This document shows, piece by piece, positions 24,568-33,379 of a stretch of DNA of 64,000 nucleotides (position 1 is its first letter; the number at the start of each line of letters is the position of its first letter). The DNA is taken from the NCBI RefSeq assembly GCF_003318275.1, contig NZ_QOCH01000003.1:64618-128617 (forward strand). The letters are read 5' to 3'. The position numbers were made by a program, and so were the translations under genes. Below the pieces are notes generated by a model, which did no database searches, was not told the origin of the DNA, and saw only the letters and a list, made by a program, of their open reading frames with translations. This DNA is from Marinobacter sp. F3R11. Its GTDB lineage: Bacteria > Pseudomonadota > Gammaproteobacteria > Pseudomonadales > Oleiphilaceae.

Positions 24568-26613
24568 ATGTCAGTTCTCAAGAGTTTTATTGCCGGAGAA
24601 TGGGTTGGTTCCGAGCAGGGCAAAGCCCTGCCCAGCGCCATCAACGGCGAGATCGTTGCCTATACACACAGTGACACCCTGGATTTCAGAAAAGCAGCGG
24701 AATATGGTCGCAGGGTCGGCGGGAAAAACCTGCTGGCCATGGACTTCCAGGAGCGCGCCCTGGCCCTCAAAGCCATGGCTCTGTATCTGCAAGAACACAA
24801 GAAAGAGCTTTATGCCCTCTCTATGCATACCGGTTCCAGCAAAGCAGACAACGGTATCGACATCGATGGCGGCTTCGGCACATTGTTTTCCTACGCCAGC
24901 ATGGGCCGCCGTGAGCTCCCATCCGGTAATGTGATCCACGAAGGCCCGGTAACACCTCTGGGCAAAAACAATCACTTCGCGGGCACCCATATTATGGTGC
25001 CCCGGGGTGGTGTCGCACTGCATATTGATGCCTACAACTTCCCTGTATGGGGAATGCTGGAGAAGTTTGCGCCTACCTTCCTGGCGGGCATGCCCTCCAT
25101 TGTAAAGCCGGCCACGTCTACCTGCTATGTGACCGAGCTGGCCGTGCACCTGATGCACGAATCCGGCGCTTTGCCAGAAGGCAGCCTGCAGCTGATCATC
25201 GGCAGCACAGGCGATCTTTTCGAGCATCTTGAAGAGCAGGATGTGGTTACCTTTACCGGCTCGGCCAATACTGCCCGGATGCTGCGTAACCACCCCAACA
25301 TCATCAACCGGTCCATTCCTTTCAATGCAGAAGCAGACTCGCTCAACAGCGCTGTTCTGGCTCCGGATGTAAAACCGGAACACGAAGAGTTCAATCTGTT
25401 TGTGCGGGAAGTGGGCCGTGAAATGGTCGCTAAAGCCGGCCAGAAATGTACAGCAATACGCCGGATCATAGTACCTGAGGATCAGGTTCAGACCGTATGC
25501 GACAAGCTTAAAGAGCGGTTATCCAAAATCACCATCGGTGATCCTTCGGTCGAAGGCGTACGCATGGGTGCCCTGGCATCACTAGATCAACTGGAAGACG
25601 TCAAAGCCAATATCCAGGAACTGATGAAAACCAGTGAGCTGGTTTTCGGTGGAGATGGCAGCTTCAGTCCGGTGGGCGAAGGCACGGAAAAAGGTGCATT
25701 TATCGAACCGCACCTGCTGCTCTGCCGTAATCCCGAAAACGGTTGTGGCGCCCACGATATCGAAGCCTTTGGCCCGGTTGCCACGGTTATTCCATACAAT
25801 ACCCTCGACGAAGCAGTTGAACTGGTCGCCAAGGGCCGGGGCTCGCTCGTTACCACAGTAACCTCCCGCGACCCGGCAACCATTGCCAGACTCGCGCCCG
25901 CACTGGCCGCCTTTCACGGCCGCCTGCACCTGCTCGATGCAGAAGCTGCAAAGGAATCTACCGGCCACGGCTCTCCCCTGCCGATGCTGAAGCATGGTGG
26001 CCCGGGCCGCGCCGGTGGTGGTGAAGAACTCGGTGGTATCCGCGCCGTGCATCACTACCTGCAGCGCACAGCCATTCAGGGCTCTCCCACTATGCTGTCA
26101 GCCGTCACTGGCGAGTATGTCCGTGGCGCGAAGCTTATGGAAAACGATATACACCCGTTCCGGTATCACTTCGAAGACCTGCAGATCAGCCAGTCATTGC
26201 TGACCCACCGTCGAACGGTTACTGAGGCAGATCTGGTGAACTTCGGTTGCCTGTCGGGCGATCACTTCTACATGCACTTCGATGAAATCGCCGCCAAAAA
26301 CAGCCAGTTCGGCAAACGCATCGCCCACGGCTATTTCGTGCTGTCTGCTGCAGCGGGAATGTTCGTGGACCCCGGCGAAGGCCCGGTACTGGCGAACTAT
26401 GGTCTGGACACGCTGCGCTTTATTGAGCCGGTCGCGCCGGGTGATACCATTCGCGCCCGCCTGACCTGCAAACGCAAGATTGATCAGGGCCGCACGTCGC
26501 CAGATGGCCACCCGCAAGGCGTTGTTGTATGGGATGTTCAGGTTACTAATCAGAACGACGAGCTGGTTGCCAGCTACGACATTCTGACCCTGGTTGCCAA
26601 AAAGCCGCAATAA
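24568..26613 (+). CDS. paaZ: Bifunctional oxepin-CoA hydrolase / 3-oxo-5,6-dehydrosuberyl-CoA semialdehyde dehydrogenase PaaZ
   Basis: 681 aa from the ATG at 24568, exactly the E. coli PaaZ length; the longer frame from 24397 overlaps paaE. The N-terminal aldehyde dehydrogenase domain has [11 protein letters not shown] and [11 protein letters not shown] with the catalytic Cys. The C-terminal MaoC-like (R)-hydratase domain has [14 protein letters not shown] with the Asp/His pair. It hydrolyses the oxepin ring and oxidises the resulting aldehyde. It follows paaE by 17 nt and ends at a strong terminator. Confidence 0.96.
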   Translation: MSVLKSFIAGEWVGSEQGKALPSAINGEIVAYTHSDTLDFRKAAEYGRRVGGKNLLAMDFQERALALKAMALYLQEHKKELYALSMHTGSSKADNGIDIDGGFGTLFSYASMGRRELPSGNVIHEGPVTPLGKNNHFAGTHIMVPRGGVALHIDAYNFPVWGMLEKFAPTFLAGMPSIVKPATSTCYVTELAVHLMHESGALPEGSLQLIIGSTGDLFEHLEEQDVVTFTGSANTARMLRNHPNIINRSIPFNAEADSLNSAVLAPDVKPEHEEFNLFVREVGREMVAKAGQKCTAIRRIIVPEDQVQTVCDKLKERLSKITIGDPSVEGVRMGALASLDQLEDVKANIQELMKTSELVFGGDGSFSPVGEGTEKGAFIEPHLLLCRNPENGCGAHDIEAFGPVATVIPYNTLDEAVELVAKGRGSLVTTVTSRDPATIARLAPALAAFHGRLHLLDAEAAKESTGHGSPLPMLKHGGPGRAGGGEELGGIRAVHHYLQRTAIQGSPTMLSAVTGEYVRGAKLMENDIHPFRYHFEDLQISQSLLTHRRTVTEADLVNFGCLSGDHFYMHFDEIAAKNSQFGKRIAHGYFVLSAAAGMFVDPGEGPVLANYGLDTLRFIEPVAPGDTIRARLTCKRKIDQGRTSPDGHPQGVVVWDVQVTNQNDELVASYDILTLVAKKPQ

Positions 26614-26626
26614 ACTTCCGGCCATA

Positions 26627-26664
26627 AAAAAACCGCCAGCAGCTTAATGCTCTGGCGGTTTTTT
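26627..26664. terminator. Bidirectional terminator between paaZ and the hemerythrin-livF gene
   Basis: A6CCGCCAG (26627-26639) pairs with CTGGCGGT6 (26652-26664), with an inner AGC/GCT pair in the loop. There is an A-run on one side and a T-run on the other, so it works in both directions between convergent operons. Confidence 0.92.
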
Positions 26665-26686
26665 ATGGTGTGTTTATGGTGTGCCA

Positions 26687-28051
26687 TTACATACCCAGAT
26701 ACGCCTCCCGCACCTTCTCGTTGCTCAGCAACTCACGCCCGGAACCTTCGACCACCACACGGCCGGTTTCCAGCACATAACCACGATCTGCCAGTGCAAG
26801 CGCCTGGGAGGCATTCTGCTCCACCAGGAAAATGGTCATGCCTTCGTTTTTCAGCTCTTTGATGATGTTGAAGATTTCCTCAATTATCAACGGTGCCAGG
26901 CCCATGCTGGGCTCGTCCAGCAGTAGTAACCTGGGCCGGGCCATCAGGGCCCGCCCCATCGCCAGCATCTGCTGCTGGCCGCCGGACAGTTCACCCGCCA
27001 GGTTTCTCCGCTTCTGCCGCAATATGGGGAATTTTTCGTACATGCGCTCAATGTCTTCCTCCACTTCCTGGCTGCGACCACGGGTGTAGGCACCCAGCAG
27101 GAGGTTGTCTTCAACACTCAGGTCCTTGAACACCTGCCGGCCTTCAGGCACCTGCACAATGCCATTGGCCACACGTTGGTCGGTGCCGATTTTCAGCAGG
27201 TCTTTACCCTCAAAGACAATACTGCCGCTATCGGCCGGCTGCAGGCCGGAGATGGTCATCAACAGCGTAGACTTGCCGGCACCATTGGCACCAACCAGAG
27301 AAACAATTTCACCGCTGTTAATACAGATATCAATTCCGTGCAGCGCCTCGATCTGGCCATAGGATGTTTTCAGCCCTTTGATGCTCAGCATTTCCTCTGT
27401 GGCGTGCGCAGCTGTTCTGCGCTGGGCGTGATGCAGCCCCAGGCCGCCCAGACGCTCCGGCGTAAAGCTTACGATGCGATGGCGCAGCTCACGGAATTCA
27501 TCCCGTACCCGCTCGCCAAACAGGGGATCATTGGCCTGATCGCGGGATTCAGTAATCAGACGCCAGTCATCTTCGCTCAGAAGTTTTCGCGCCCTGGGTA
27601 TAACAACACCTTCCTCTTTTTTGATGTGTTTGCGCAGAGCTTCAGTAAACCGTGCCAATGCGTGACTGAAATCTTCCCGGCCATCGGGCCAGCGTTCCAT
27701 GCACACCATCAGCAAGCGGCGCAGCTCGTTGATCTTTTCATCGCCAATCACGTAACCGTGCGCAAGCTTGTCCAGCAGTGGTTTGGTCTCGGGAGACTTC
27801 TCCCCCAGCACGCGATACAACACTATCTCTTCCGGAGAACTGTGTACGCGCCGTGCAAAATGCTGAATGTAATCAAAAATATTATTGAACAACGTTTCAT
27901 CGGGCTGCTGTTCATTTATGTTCATATCGTGCTGAAGCTGGTCCAGCAAATCGAGTATGCGCCACAGGGCCTGGTGCTCCTGAACAATCGTACTTACGGC
28001 TTGCAGGCTATAACTGTTTTCAGGCGCAACCTTGGTCGGTATTTGTGTCAT
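26687..28051 (-). CDS. Hemerythrin-like (HHE) domain fused to LivF-type ABC transporter ATPase
   Basis: 454 aa fusion. Residues about 15-160 form a hemerythrin-like four-helix region. It has the full diiron ligand pattern His26, His70-x3-Glu74 (HSSPE), His98 and His142-x3-Glu146 (HIKKE). A linker of about 60 residues leads to a normal LivF of 234 residues starting at Met221. That part has Walker A GANGAGKST (254-262), signature LSGGQ (355-359) and Walker B LLLLDEP (Asp379, Glu380). The start at 28051 has a GAGGGA ribosome-binding sequence about 8 nt upstream, in the 21-nt gap after livG, so the fusion is translated as such. An ATG at 27391 with AGAGG only 2 nt away could give free LivF at low level. 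Last gene of the liv operon in the paa island. An iron/O2-responsive role is inference. Confidence 0.9.
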   Translation of the reverse strand: MTQIPTKVAPENSYSLQAVSTIVQEHQALWRILDLLDQLQHDMNINEQQPDETLFNNIFDYIQHFARRVHSSPEEIVLYRVLGEKSPETKPLLDKLAHGYVIGDEKINELRRLLMVCMERWPDGREDFSHALARFTEALRKHIKKEEGVVIPRARKLLSEDDWRLITESRDQANDPLFGERVRDEFRELRHRIVSFTPERLGGLGLHHAQRRTAAHATEEMLSIKGLKTSYGQIEALHGIDICINSGEIVSLVGANGAGKSTLLMTISGLQPADSGSIVFEGKDLLKIGTDQRVANGIVQVPEGRQVFKDLSVEDNLLLGAYTRGRSQEVEEDIERMYEKFPILRQKRRNLAGELSGGQQQMLAMGRALMARPRLLLLDEPSMGLAPLIIEEIFNIIKELKNEGMTIFLVEQNASQALALADRGYVLETGRVVVEGSGRELLSNEKVREAYLGM

Positions 28052-28072
28052 TATGGTTATCCCTCGCTCCGT

Positions 28073-28831
28073 TTAACCGCCCAGATAGGCTGCGATCACA
28101 TCCGGGTTTGCACGAATCTGTTCTGGTGTGCCTTCTGCCAGTACGCGCCCGTAGTTAAGCACCAGCAAACGGTCGGAAATCCCCATCACCAGTTTCATGT
28201 CGTGCTCTACCAGCATTACCGTAATGCCCTGCTCTGCGATCTTGCGGATCAGTTCTTCCAGCGCGGCAGTTTCCACGGCATTCAGGCCTGCAGCCGGTTC
28301 ATCCAGCAAGACAACTTTAGGCTCTGCGGCCAGCGCCCGGGCAATCTCAAGGCGTTTAAGCGCGCCATAAGACATCGCCGAGGCGTCAGTATCGAGATAC
28401 TCACCACAACCGACAAACTCCATCAGCTCGGCCGCTTTCTCCCGTGCAGCTTTTTCACCCCGGGTGAGCGCAGGCAAGCGGAACAGGGTGGTAAAAAGAT
28501 TACTTTTCAGGGTCAGGTGCCGGCCAAGCATGACGTTTTCAATGGCAGTCATGTTCATACAGATCTGCATCTGCTGGAACGTACGGCACATACCCCGCTC
28601 TGCCAGTTGATTGGGCTGTAACCTGGCAGTGCTTTCACCGTTCAGCTTCACTTCGCCACTGGTAGGCGTGTAGAGCCCGGTAATCAGATTAAAGAGGGTG
28701 GTTTTACCCGCACCATTGGGGCCGATAACCGAGTACACCTGGCCAGCATCAACTGAAAAACTCACATCCTCAACAGCGTGTACGCCACCAAAAGCCTTGG
28801 ACAAATTATTGATTTCCACCAAAGCGGTCAT
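28073..28831 (-). CDS. livG: Branched-chain-type ABC transporter ATPase LivG
   Basis: 252 aa. Walker A GPNGAGKTTLFN, a signature degenerated to MSYGALKR (usual for LivG), Walker B VVLLDEPAAGLN and the switch His in LVEHDMKLVM. It pairs with the HHE-LivF ATPase to energise the importer. Its ATG overlaps the livM stop by 4 nt. Cargo is probably phenylacetate or a related aromatic acid, given the location between paaZ and paaX. Confidence 0.92.
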   Translation of the reverse strand: MTALVEINNLSKAFGGVHAVEDVSFSVDAGQVYSVIGPNGAGKTTLFNLITGLYTPTSGEVKLNGESTARLQPNQLAERGMCRTFQQMQICMNMTAIENVMLGRHLTLKSNLFTTLFRLPALTRGEKAAREKAAELMEFVGCGEYLDTDASAMSYGALKRLEIARALAAEPKVVLLDEPAAGLNAVETAALEELIRKIAEQGITVMLVEHDMKLVMGISDRLLVLNYGRVLAEGTPEQIRANPDVIAAYLGG

Positions 28832-29838
28832 GCATCACCTCCGGCAGATCTGGCCCGTCGTTTGTTCAGGTAACCGGTCAGGGTTGGCAGCAAGCCTTTG
28901 GGCATGAAGATCATGGTCAGCATAAGGATCAGACCAAACATAACCATTTCCATCTCCTGAAAATCTGCCAGCACTTGTGGCAGAACTTCCAGAACCACTG
29001 CGCCGATAATCACCCCGATGGTAGACCCCATACCACCCAGGACCACCATGGTGATCAACAAAATGGAGAAATCGAAACTGGCCACAGAGGGTGTGATAAA
29101 CCCCTGAAAGTGGCCGTAAAGCGCGCCCATCACGCTGGCGTATACCGCAGAGATCACGAACACCAGGCTTTTATATTTTGCAGTGTTCACACCTACCACA
29201 CTGGCAGCAACTTCCGAGCCGTGGACAGAACGTAAAGCCCGGCCAATAGGAGAATCAATCAGGTTCTGTGCCAGCCAGACTGCAACCAGCAACACCACAC
29301 CCGCGAACAGATACCAGGCCAGATCACCACTGATTTCCATACCAAACAGGGAATACTGGCCAAAGGGACTGAGCTCCCAGCCGAATACATCAAACGGAGG
29401 CACTGGCATGCCGTCTGGCCCACCGGTTATTTCCCGCTCGTTGTTCAGAATAATGGCGATGATAAAACCCACAGCGAGGGTGGCCATGGAAAGGTAGTGG
29501 CCTTTGAGGCGCAGAATCGGACGGCCAACAGCCCAGGCAATGATGGCGACACCAACGGCCCCGACGACCAGCGCAGGAATTGCCGACCAACCGTAATTAC
29601 TGGTCATCAGGGCGCTGAAATAAGCCCCCATCCCGAAAAATCCGGCATGACCAAGACTGATCTGGCCGGCAAAACCTACAAGCAGGTTCAGGCCTACGAC
29701 CGCGCCGGCAATCAGCGCGATTTGCGTGGCGAGGCCATAGTGAAAGGGGTTGGTGATGAACAGTGGCAGAGCAAAGATGACGATGGCCAGGAACACCAGA
29801 CCCTTGAGACGGAATTGCGAAAATGAAGCCATCATCAC
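28828..29838 (-). CDS. livM: Branched-chain-type ABC transporter permease LivM
   Basis: 336 aa with about 8-9 hydrophobic segments. The LivM motif GLNLLVGFAGQISLGHAGFFGMGAY is present in shortened reach across the second segment, and GGMGSTIGVIIGAV lies near the C-terminus. It overlaps livH by 4 nt (ATGA). Confidence 0.92.
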   Translation of the reverse strand: MMMASFSQFRLKGLVFLAIVIFALPLFITNPFHYGLATQIALIAGAVVGLNLLVGFAGQISLGHAGFFGMGAYFSALMTSNYGWSAIPALVVGAVGVAIIAWAVGRPILRLKGHYLSMATLAVGFIIAIILNNEREITGGPDGMPVPPFDVFGWELSPFGQYSLFGMEISGDLAWYLFAGVVLLVAVWLAQNLIDSPIGRALRSVHGSEVAASVVGVNTAKYKSLVFVISAVYASVMGALYGHFQGFITPSVASFDFSILLITMVVLGGMGSTIGVIIGAVVLEVLPQVLADFQEMEMVMFGLILMLTMIFMPKGLLPTLTGYLNKRRARSAGGDA

Positions 29839-30710
29839 ACCCGCTCCACAATCTTGGCGCCAAACAGGCCCCGGGGCATGAAGAACAACACCAGAAGTAT
29901 CATTGAGAAGGCCACGGCATCCTTATAATCAGACGACAGATAACCCGCCGCCATGGCTTCAACCACCCCCAGAGCCAGTCCACCCACAACGGCACCCATG
30001 CCGCTGCCTAATCCACCAATGGCCGCGGCCACAAAGCCCTTCAAGCCCAGGATGATGCCGATGTCATAGGAGGTAAAGGTGATCGGCGCTACCACAATTC
30101 CGGCTATTGACCCCAGCAGCGCGGATACCATAAACGCCAGCATCAGCACGACCTGGGTGCGAATGCCTACAAGGCGGGCAGCATCTTTATTCATTGACGT
30201 AGCAAGAATTGCCTTGCCGGTCAGCGTGCGGGTAAAGAAATACACCAGCACCGCAACAAGTACCGCACCAATACCCAACACCCATAGGCTCTGGCTGTTA
30301 AGCACGGCGCCAAAAATCTCAATCGGCTCATCGCTGCTGAAGTTAGGCATCACATGGTATTCCTTGCCCCATACCAGCTGGGCCAGGCCACGGATAAAAA
30401 TAGACGCACCGATGGTAATAATAATCAGGGTCACCACATCCGCGTTTTTAGCGGGCGCTATAGCCAGACGCTGCAGAGCAATACCCAACACTCCGGCAAG
30501 AATCACGGCAAGCACAATCGCGAGCAGCATGGGCACACCCATGGCTGTTAAAGATACAGTCGCCATACCGCCAATCATCAGGAATTCGCCCTGGGCGAAA
30601 TTGATGACATGGCTGGCGTTATAAATCAGCGTAAAGCCCAGCGCAATCAGGGCGTAGGTGGCACCGATGGTGATACCCGTAAACAGGTATTGCAGAAATT
30701 CAGAGAACAT
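29835..30710 (-). CDS. livH: Branched-chain-type ABC transporter permease LivH
   Basis: 291 aa with about 8 membrane segments. It begins with GITIGATYALIALGFTLIY and has NFAQGEFLMIGG, both LivH family features. FVAAAIGGLGSGMGAVVGG is the conserved C-terminal loop. It forms the translocation pore with LivM. Confidence 0.92.
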   Translation of the reverse strand: MFSEFLQYLFTGITIGATYALIALGFTLIYNASHVINFAQGEFLMIGGMATVSLTAMGVPMLLAIVLAVILAGVLGIALQRLAIAPAKNADVVTLIIITIGASIFIRGLAQLVWGKEYHVMPNFSSDEPIEIFGAVLNSQSLWVLGIGAVLVAVLVYFFTRTLTGKAILATSMNKDAARLVGIRTQVVLMLAFMVSALLGSIAGIVVAPITFTSYDIGIILGLKGFVAAAIGGLGSGMGAVVGGLALGVVEAMAAGYLSSDYKDAVAFSMILLVLFFMPRGLFGAKIVERV

Positions 30711-30731
30711 AATCAGGTCCGCTCGCGCAGC

Positions 30732-30766
30732 GGCAGACAGCCTCCCCCTATGGGTGGCTGTCTGCC
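30732..30766 (-). other. Intercistronic hairpin between binding-protein gene and livH
   Basis: GGCAGACAGCC (30732-30742) pairs perfectly with GGCTGTCTGCC (30756-30766) around a 13-nt loop. It sits just after the binding-protein stop on the minus strand and lacks a T-run. It is likely an mRNA-stabilising or partial-termination element that raises binding-protein yield. Confidence 0.65.
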
Positions 30767-30788
30767 TGTGGTACGGATGGGAATAGGC

Positions 30789-31949
30789 TTAGTTAATCAG
30801 TTTCCAGCCGCCATCCTGAACTTCCAGGATGCGGAAGGAGTCAGCTTCCAGACCGTTATGGTCATCAGCTGACATATTGAACGTGCCGGTCACACCCACG
30901 TGACCCTGAATGCTTTCGAGAGCATCGCGCACAGCTTCTTTATCCGTGCTGCCCGCTTTCTCAATGGCTTCAACCGCCAGCATCAGGCCATCATAGGCGT
31001 AGGCTCCAAAGGTAGAGACCTTTGAGTTCCAGCGTGCTTCGTACTCACTTTTGTAAGCCTCAACCACTGGCTTTTGTGGGTCCGATTCCGGAAGGGATTC
31101 CGGCACCAGCAAGGGCGATGCGGGCAACCTCAGGCCATCAGCACTGCTACCCGCCAGTTCCAGAAAGCCATCTGAGGCAACACCGTGGGACTGATAGAAA
31201 GGAAGCTCAATACCCAGCTGAGCATAGTTACGTGTAACAATTGCCGGGCCCTGGCCAAAGCCGAAGTTGAGAATAGTCTGCACACCTTCTGTGCTGCGGA
31301 TATTGGTGAGCTGTGCAGTCATGTCGGTATCTGAACCGCCATAGGTTTCATCAGCAACAATCTCGATTCCGCCCATTTCCTGGACTGCAGCAAGCGTCTG
31401 CTCACGTCCGGAGCTACCAAAACCGCCAGTACCCGAGATCAGACCAACCTTGGTCAGGCCACGTGCTTTCATATCATTCAGGACACGCTCTGCCGCCATA
31501 CGGTCAGTTTGCGGGGTTTTGAAAACCCACTTTTTAACCGGGGAGGTAATAACAACTGCGCCTGCCAGGGAAATAAAAGGGATCTTCGCCTGCTCAACCA
31601 TCGGTACAGCCGCCATAGTGGCACCTGTTGTACTACCGCCTACGATGATATCTACCCGGTCTGAACGGATAAGCCGGCTTGCGAAGTTACGGGCCTTGGA
31701 AGCATTACCTGCGTCATCGTAATGAACAAGCTCAAGCTGACGCCCCAGAACACCACCGTCCTTGTTGATTTTTTCAACATACATCTCCAGAGTTTTCAGC
31801 TCTGGATCGCCCAGGAAAGAAGCAGGGCCGGTAACAGAAAGAAAGGAACCAATACGTATAGGGTCAGCTGCCTGAACGTTCATTGCCAGCAGGCCAGCCG
31901 CTGCAATGGCTGTTAATTTGCCAGCACGACGCGTGATCTTTTTGAACAT
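30789..31949 (-). CDS. ABC transporter periplasmic binding protein, LivK/Peripla_BP_6 type
   Basis: 386 aa. A Sec signal peptide is visible (basic start, then LTAIAAAGLLAMNVQAAD with cleavage after VQA). The mature protein starts PIRIGSFLSVTGPASFLGD and has the VDIIVGGSTTGATMA and PFISLAGA features of the family. First gene of the liv operon, with a GGGAG ribosome-binding site. Members of this family in aromatic-catabolic loci often bind aromatic acids; phenylacetate is the likely ligand here by context. Confidence 0.92.
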   Translation of the reverse strand: MFKKITRRAGKLTAIAAAGLLAMNVQAADPIRIGSFLSVTGPASFLGDPELKTLEMYVEKINKDGGVLGRQLELVHYDDAGNASKARNFASRLIRSDRVDIIVGGSTTGATMAAVPMVEQAKIPFISLAGAVVITSPVKKWVFKTPQTDRMAAERVLNDMKARGLTKVGLISGTGGFGSSGREQTLAAVQEMGGIEIVADETYGGSDTDMTAQLTNIRSTEGVQTILNFGFGQGPAIVTRNYAQLGIELPFYQSHGVASDGFLELAGSSADGLRLPASPLLVPESLPESDPQKPVVEAYKSEYEARWNSKVSTFGAYAYDGLMLAVEAIEKAGSTDKEAVRDALESIQGHVGVTGTFNMSADDHNGLEADSFRILEVQDGGWKLIN

Positions 31950-32138
31950 TTTTGTTGTTCTCCCATGTGTGGTGGGGGCATTTTGGTTTTATAGGCCCCC
32001 GAATTTCTGAAAACAGAACGATTTTCCCTGAAAAGGCTGTGTATTTTCGTATCACATGCAGCCTTACAGCGCCCCATTCTCAGCGCAGTGTGACAGACAT
32101 CTGTCTATCACCACCATTACTGACTATCCGTCAAACCA

Positions 32139-32166
32139 ATAATACGATACCGTTGACGAATATCAA
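32139..32166 (-). promoter_or_regulatory. Predicted sigma-70 promoter of the liv operon
   Basis: On the minus strand TTGATA (complement of 32161-32166), 16 nt, TATTAT (complement of 32139-32144). As at paaA, one half of the TGATAC-N27-GTATCA repeat lies in the -35/-10 spacer. Confidence 0.5.
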
Positions 32167-32183
32167 TTGAAAATATTGTATCA
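32145..32183. promoter_or_regulatory. Candidate PaaX operator between liv and paaX
   Basis: CGATAC (32145-32150), 27 nt, GTATCA (32178-32183): one mismatch from the perfect repeat seen at paaG and paaA, same spacing. It overlaps the liv promoter and a possible paaX -35 (TTGACG, 32153-32158). Its location implies PaaX control of the importer and perhaps autoregulation. Confidence 0.6.
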
Positions 32184-32391
32184 TTAAACCGGTGTCAACT
32201 GGGGACTGTCTTGAGGCACACAACTTTTACAACAATCTATACCAATGTATTAGTACACTAGTGCCTTTTCGACATTTCGTCCTGAACACATACCACTTTA
32301 CCCACTGGCTGTATCAGGGATAATGAGCACCCGAACGCCGTCAAGCCAGCAGAAACAGCACGGCGGAAAGTCTTGAAGGAATAAGGGAACC

Positions 32392-33363
32392 ATGTCTGCA
32401 AAACAACAGCTCGAGAGCCTTATCCGGGACTTCCAGAAAAAGCGCCCTTTGCGTGCAGGGTCCCTGATCATCACAACCTATGGAGACATCGTTCATCCCC
32501 GAGGCGGTAACGTCTGGCTCGGGAGCCTGATGAAACTGCTTAAATCCATGGGTGTGAGTGAACGGCTCATTCGCACGTCCGTCTACAGATTGGTCCAGGA
32601 CGGCTGGCTACAGGCTGAAAAAGTGGGCAGGTGCAGCTATTACAGTGTAACGGGCGCTGGCCTGAGGCGTTTCCAGCAGGCGTTCGAACATGTTTACACG
32701 CTTGGCACCGACGACTGGGATGGCAGCTGGTGCCTGGTTTTCCTTAACCAGCTCGAACCGGAAACCCGTGCCAGGGTGCGTGAAGAACTGAAATGGCTGA
32801 GCTTCGGCAGTATGGCAACGGGTGTCATGGAGCATCCGCGCTTTACGCGCAATGAACTGCTGCCACTGCTTCAGGAATGGGGTGCACTGGAAGACACCAT
32901 CGTTATGCAGACCCAGCCACTGGAACAGCGGAGCCCCCGGGCTTTGCGCAGGCAAGTAAAAGAGAGCTGGAATCTGGACGAGCTTGGTTTCAGGTATAAG
33001 CGCTTTCTGGAGACCTTCCGGCCGCTATGGCGGGAGCTCAGCACCAACGACAACCTGAGCCCGGAAGACTGCGTTACCGCACGCATTCTGTTGATTCATG
33101 AATACCGGAAAATACTGCTGCGGGATCCTTTATTACCAGACGAACTCCTGCCGGGAGACTGGGAAGGACGCAGTGCCAAACAGCTGTGCCGCAACCTCTA
33201 CCGGGCCATATACAGCCGCGCAGATCAGCACCTTGCAAGCGCATTGGAAAACGCTTCCGGCCCACTACCCGGGCCAAGCCAGGGTTTTTACCGCCGCTTC
33301 GGTGGTCTTACTGAAGAAACCGCAAGCAATCACAGTGCACTGGCTGCGGAAGAGTCGGCCTGA
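32392..33363 (+). CDS. paaX: Phenylacetate catabolism transcriptional repressor PaaX
   Basis: 323 aa, close to E. coli PaaX (about 316). The N-terminal winged helix has SLMKLLKSMGVSERLIRTSVYRL shortened around LIRTSVYRLVQDGWL. The central part has WDGSWCLVFL, and a helical C-terminal domain follows. PaaX represses paa operons and is released by phenylacetyl-CoA. It is transcribed away from the liv operon and converges on the lipoprotein gene. Confidence 0.93.
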   Translation: MSAKQQLESLIRDFQKKRPLRAGSLIITTYGDIVHPRGGNVWLGSLMKLLKSMGVSERLIRTSVYRLVQDGWLQAEKVGRCSYYSVTGAGLRRFQQAFEHVYTLGTDDWDGSWCLVFLNQLEPETRARVREELKWLSFGSMATGVMEHPRFTRNELLPLLQEWGALEDTIVMQTQPLEQRSPRALRRQVKESWNLDELGFRYKRFLETFRPLWRELSTNDNLSPEDCVTARILLIHEYRKILLRDPLLPDELLPGDWEGRSAKQLCRNLYRAIYSRADQHLASALENASGPLPGPSQGFYRRFGGLTEETASNHSALAAEESA

Positions 33364-33372
33364 CTCTTCCGC
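33346..33372. terminator. Hairpin at the end of paaX
   Basis: GCGGAAGAGTC (33346-33356) pairs perfectly with GACTCTTCCGC (33362-33372) around GGCCT, spanning the paaX stop codon. It probably separates paaX from the convergent gene. There is no clear T-run. Confidence 0.55.
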
Positions 33373-33379
33373 CAATCCT

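Larger units (their letters stand above)
31950..32391. other. 442-nt divergent control region between the liv operon and paaX
   Basis: It contains a candidate PaaX operator (32145-32183) and a predicted minus-strand promoter for liv (both listed separately). A small palindrome TGTATTAGTACA (32246-32257) resembles GntR-type half-site spacing but has no assigned regulator. paaX is preceded by AAGGGAACC as ribosome-binding sequence. No reading frame here looks real. Confidence 0.55.

Noticed and set aside
26687..28051. The hemerythrin-livF fusion as an annotation artefact of two adjacent genes
   Set aside because: No stop or frame change lies between the domains, the only strong ribosome-binding site is before the hemerythrin part, and the linker is continuous.
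27176..28621. A 481-codon plus-strand open frame opposite the hemerythrin-livF and livG genes
   Set aside because: It is antisense to two genes with clear family motifs, has no ribosome-binding site and no recognisable protein features.
32049..32054. A lone GTATCA in the liv leader
   Set aside because: The expected left half at 32016-32021 is unrelated.
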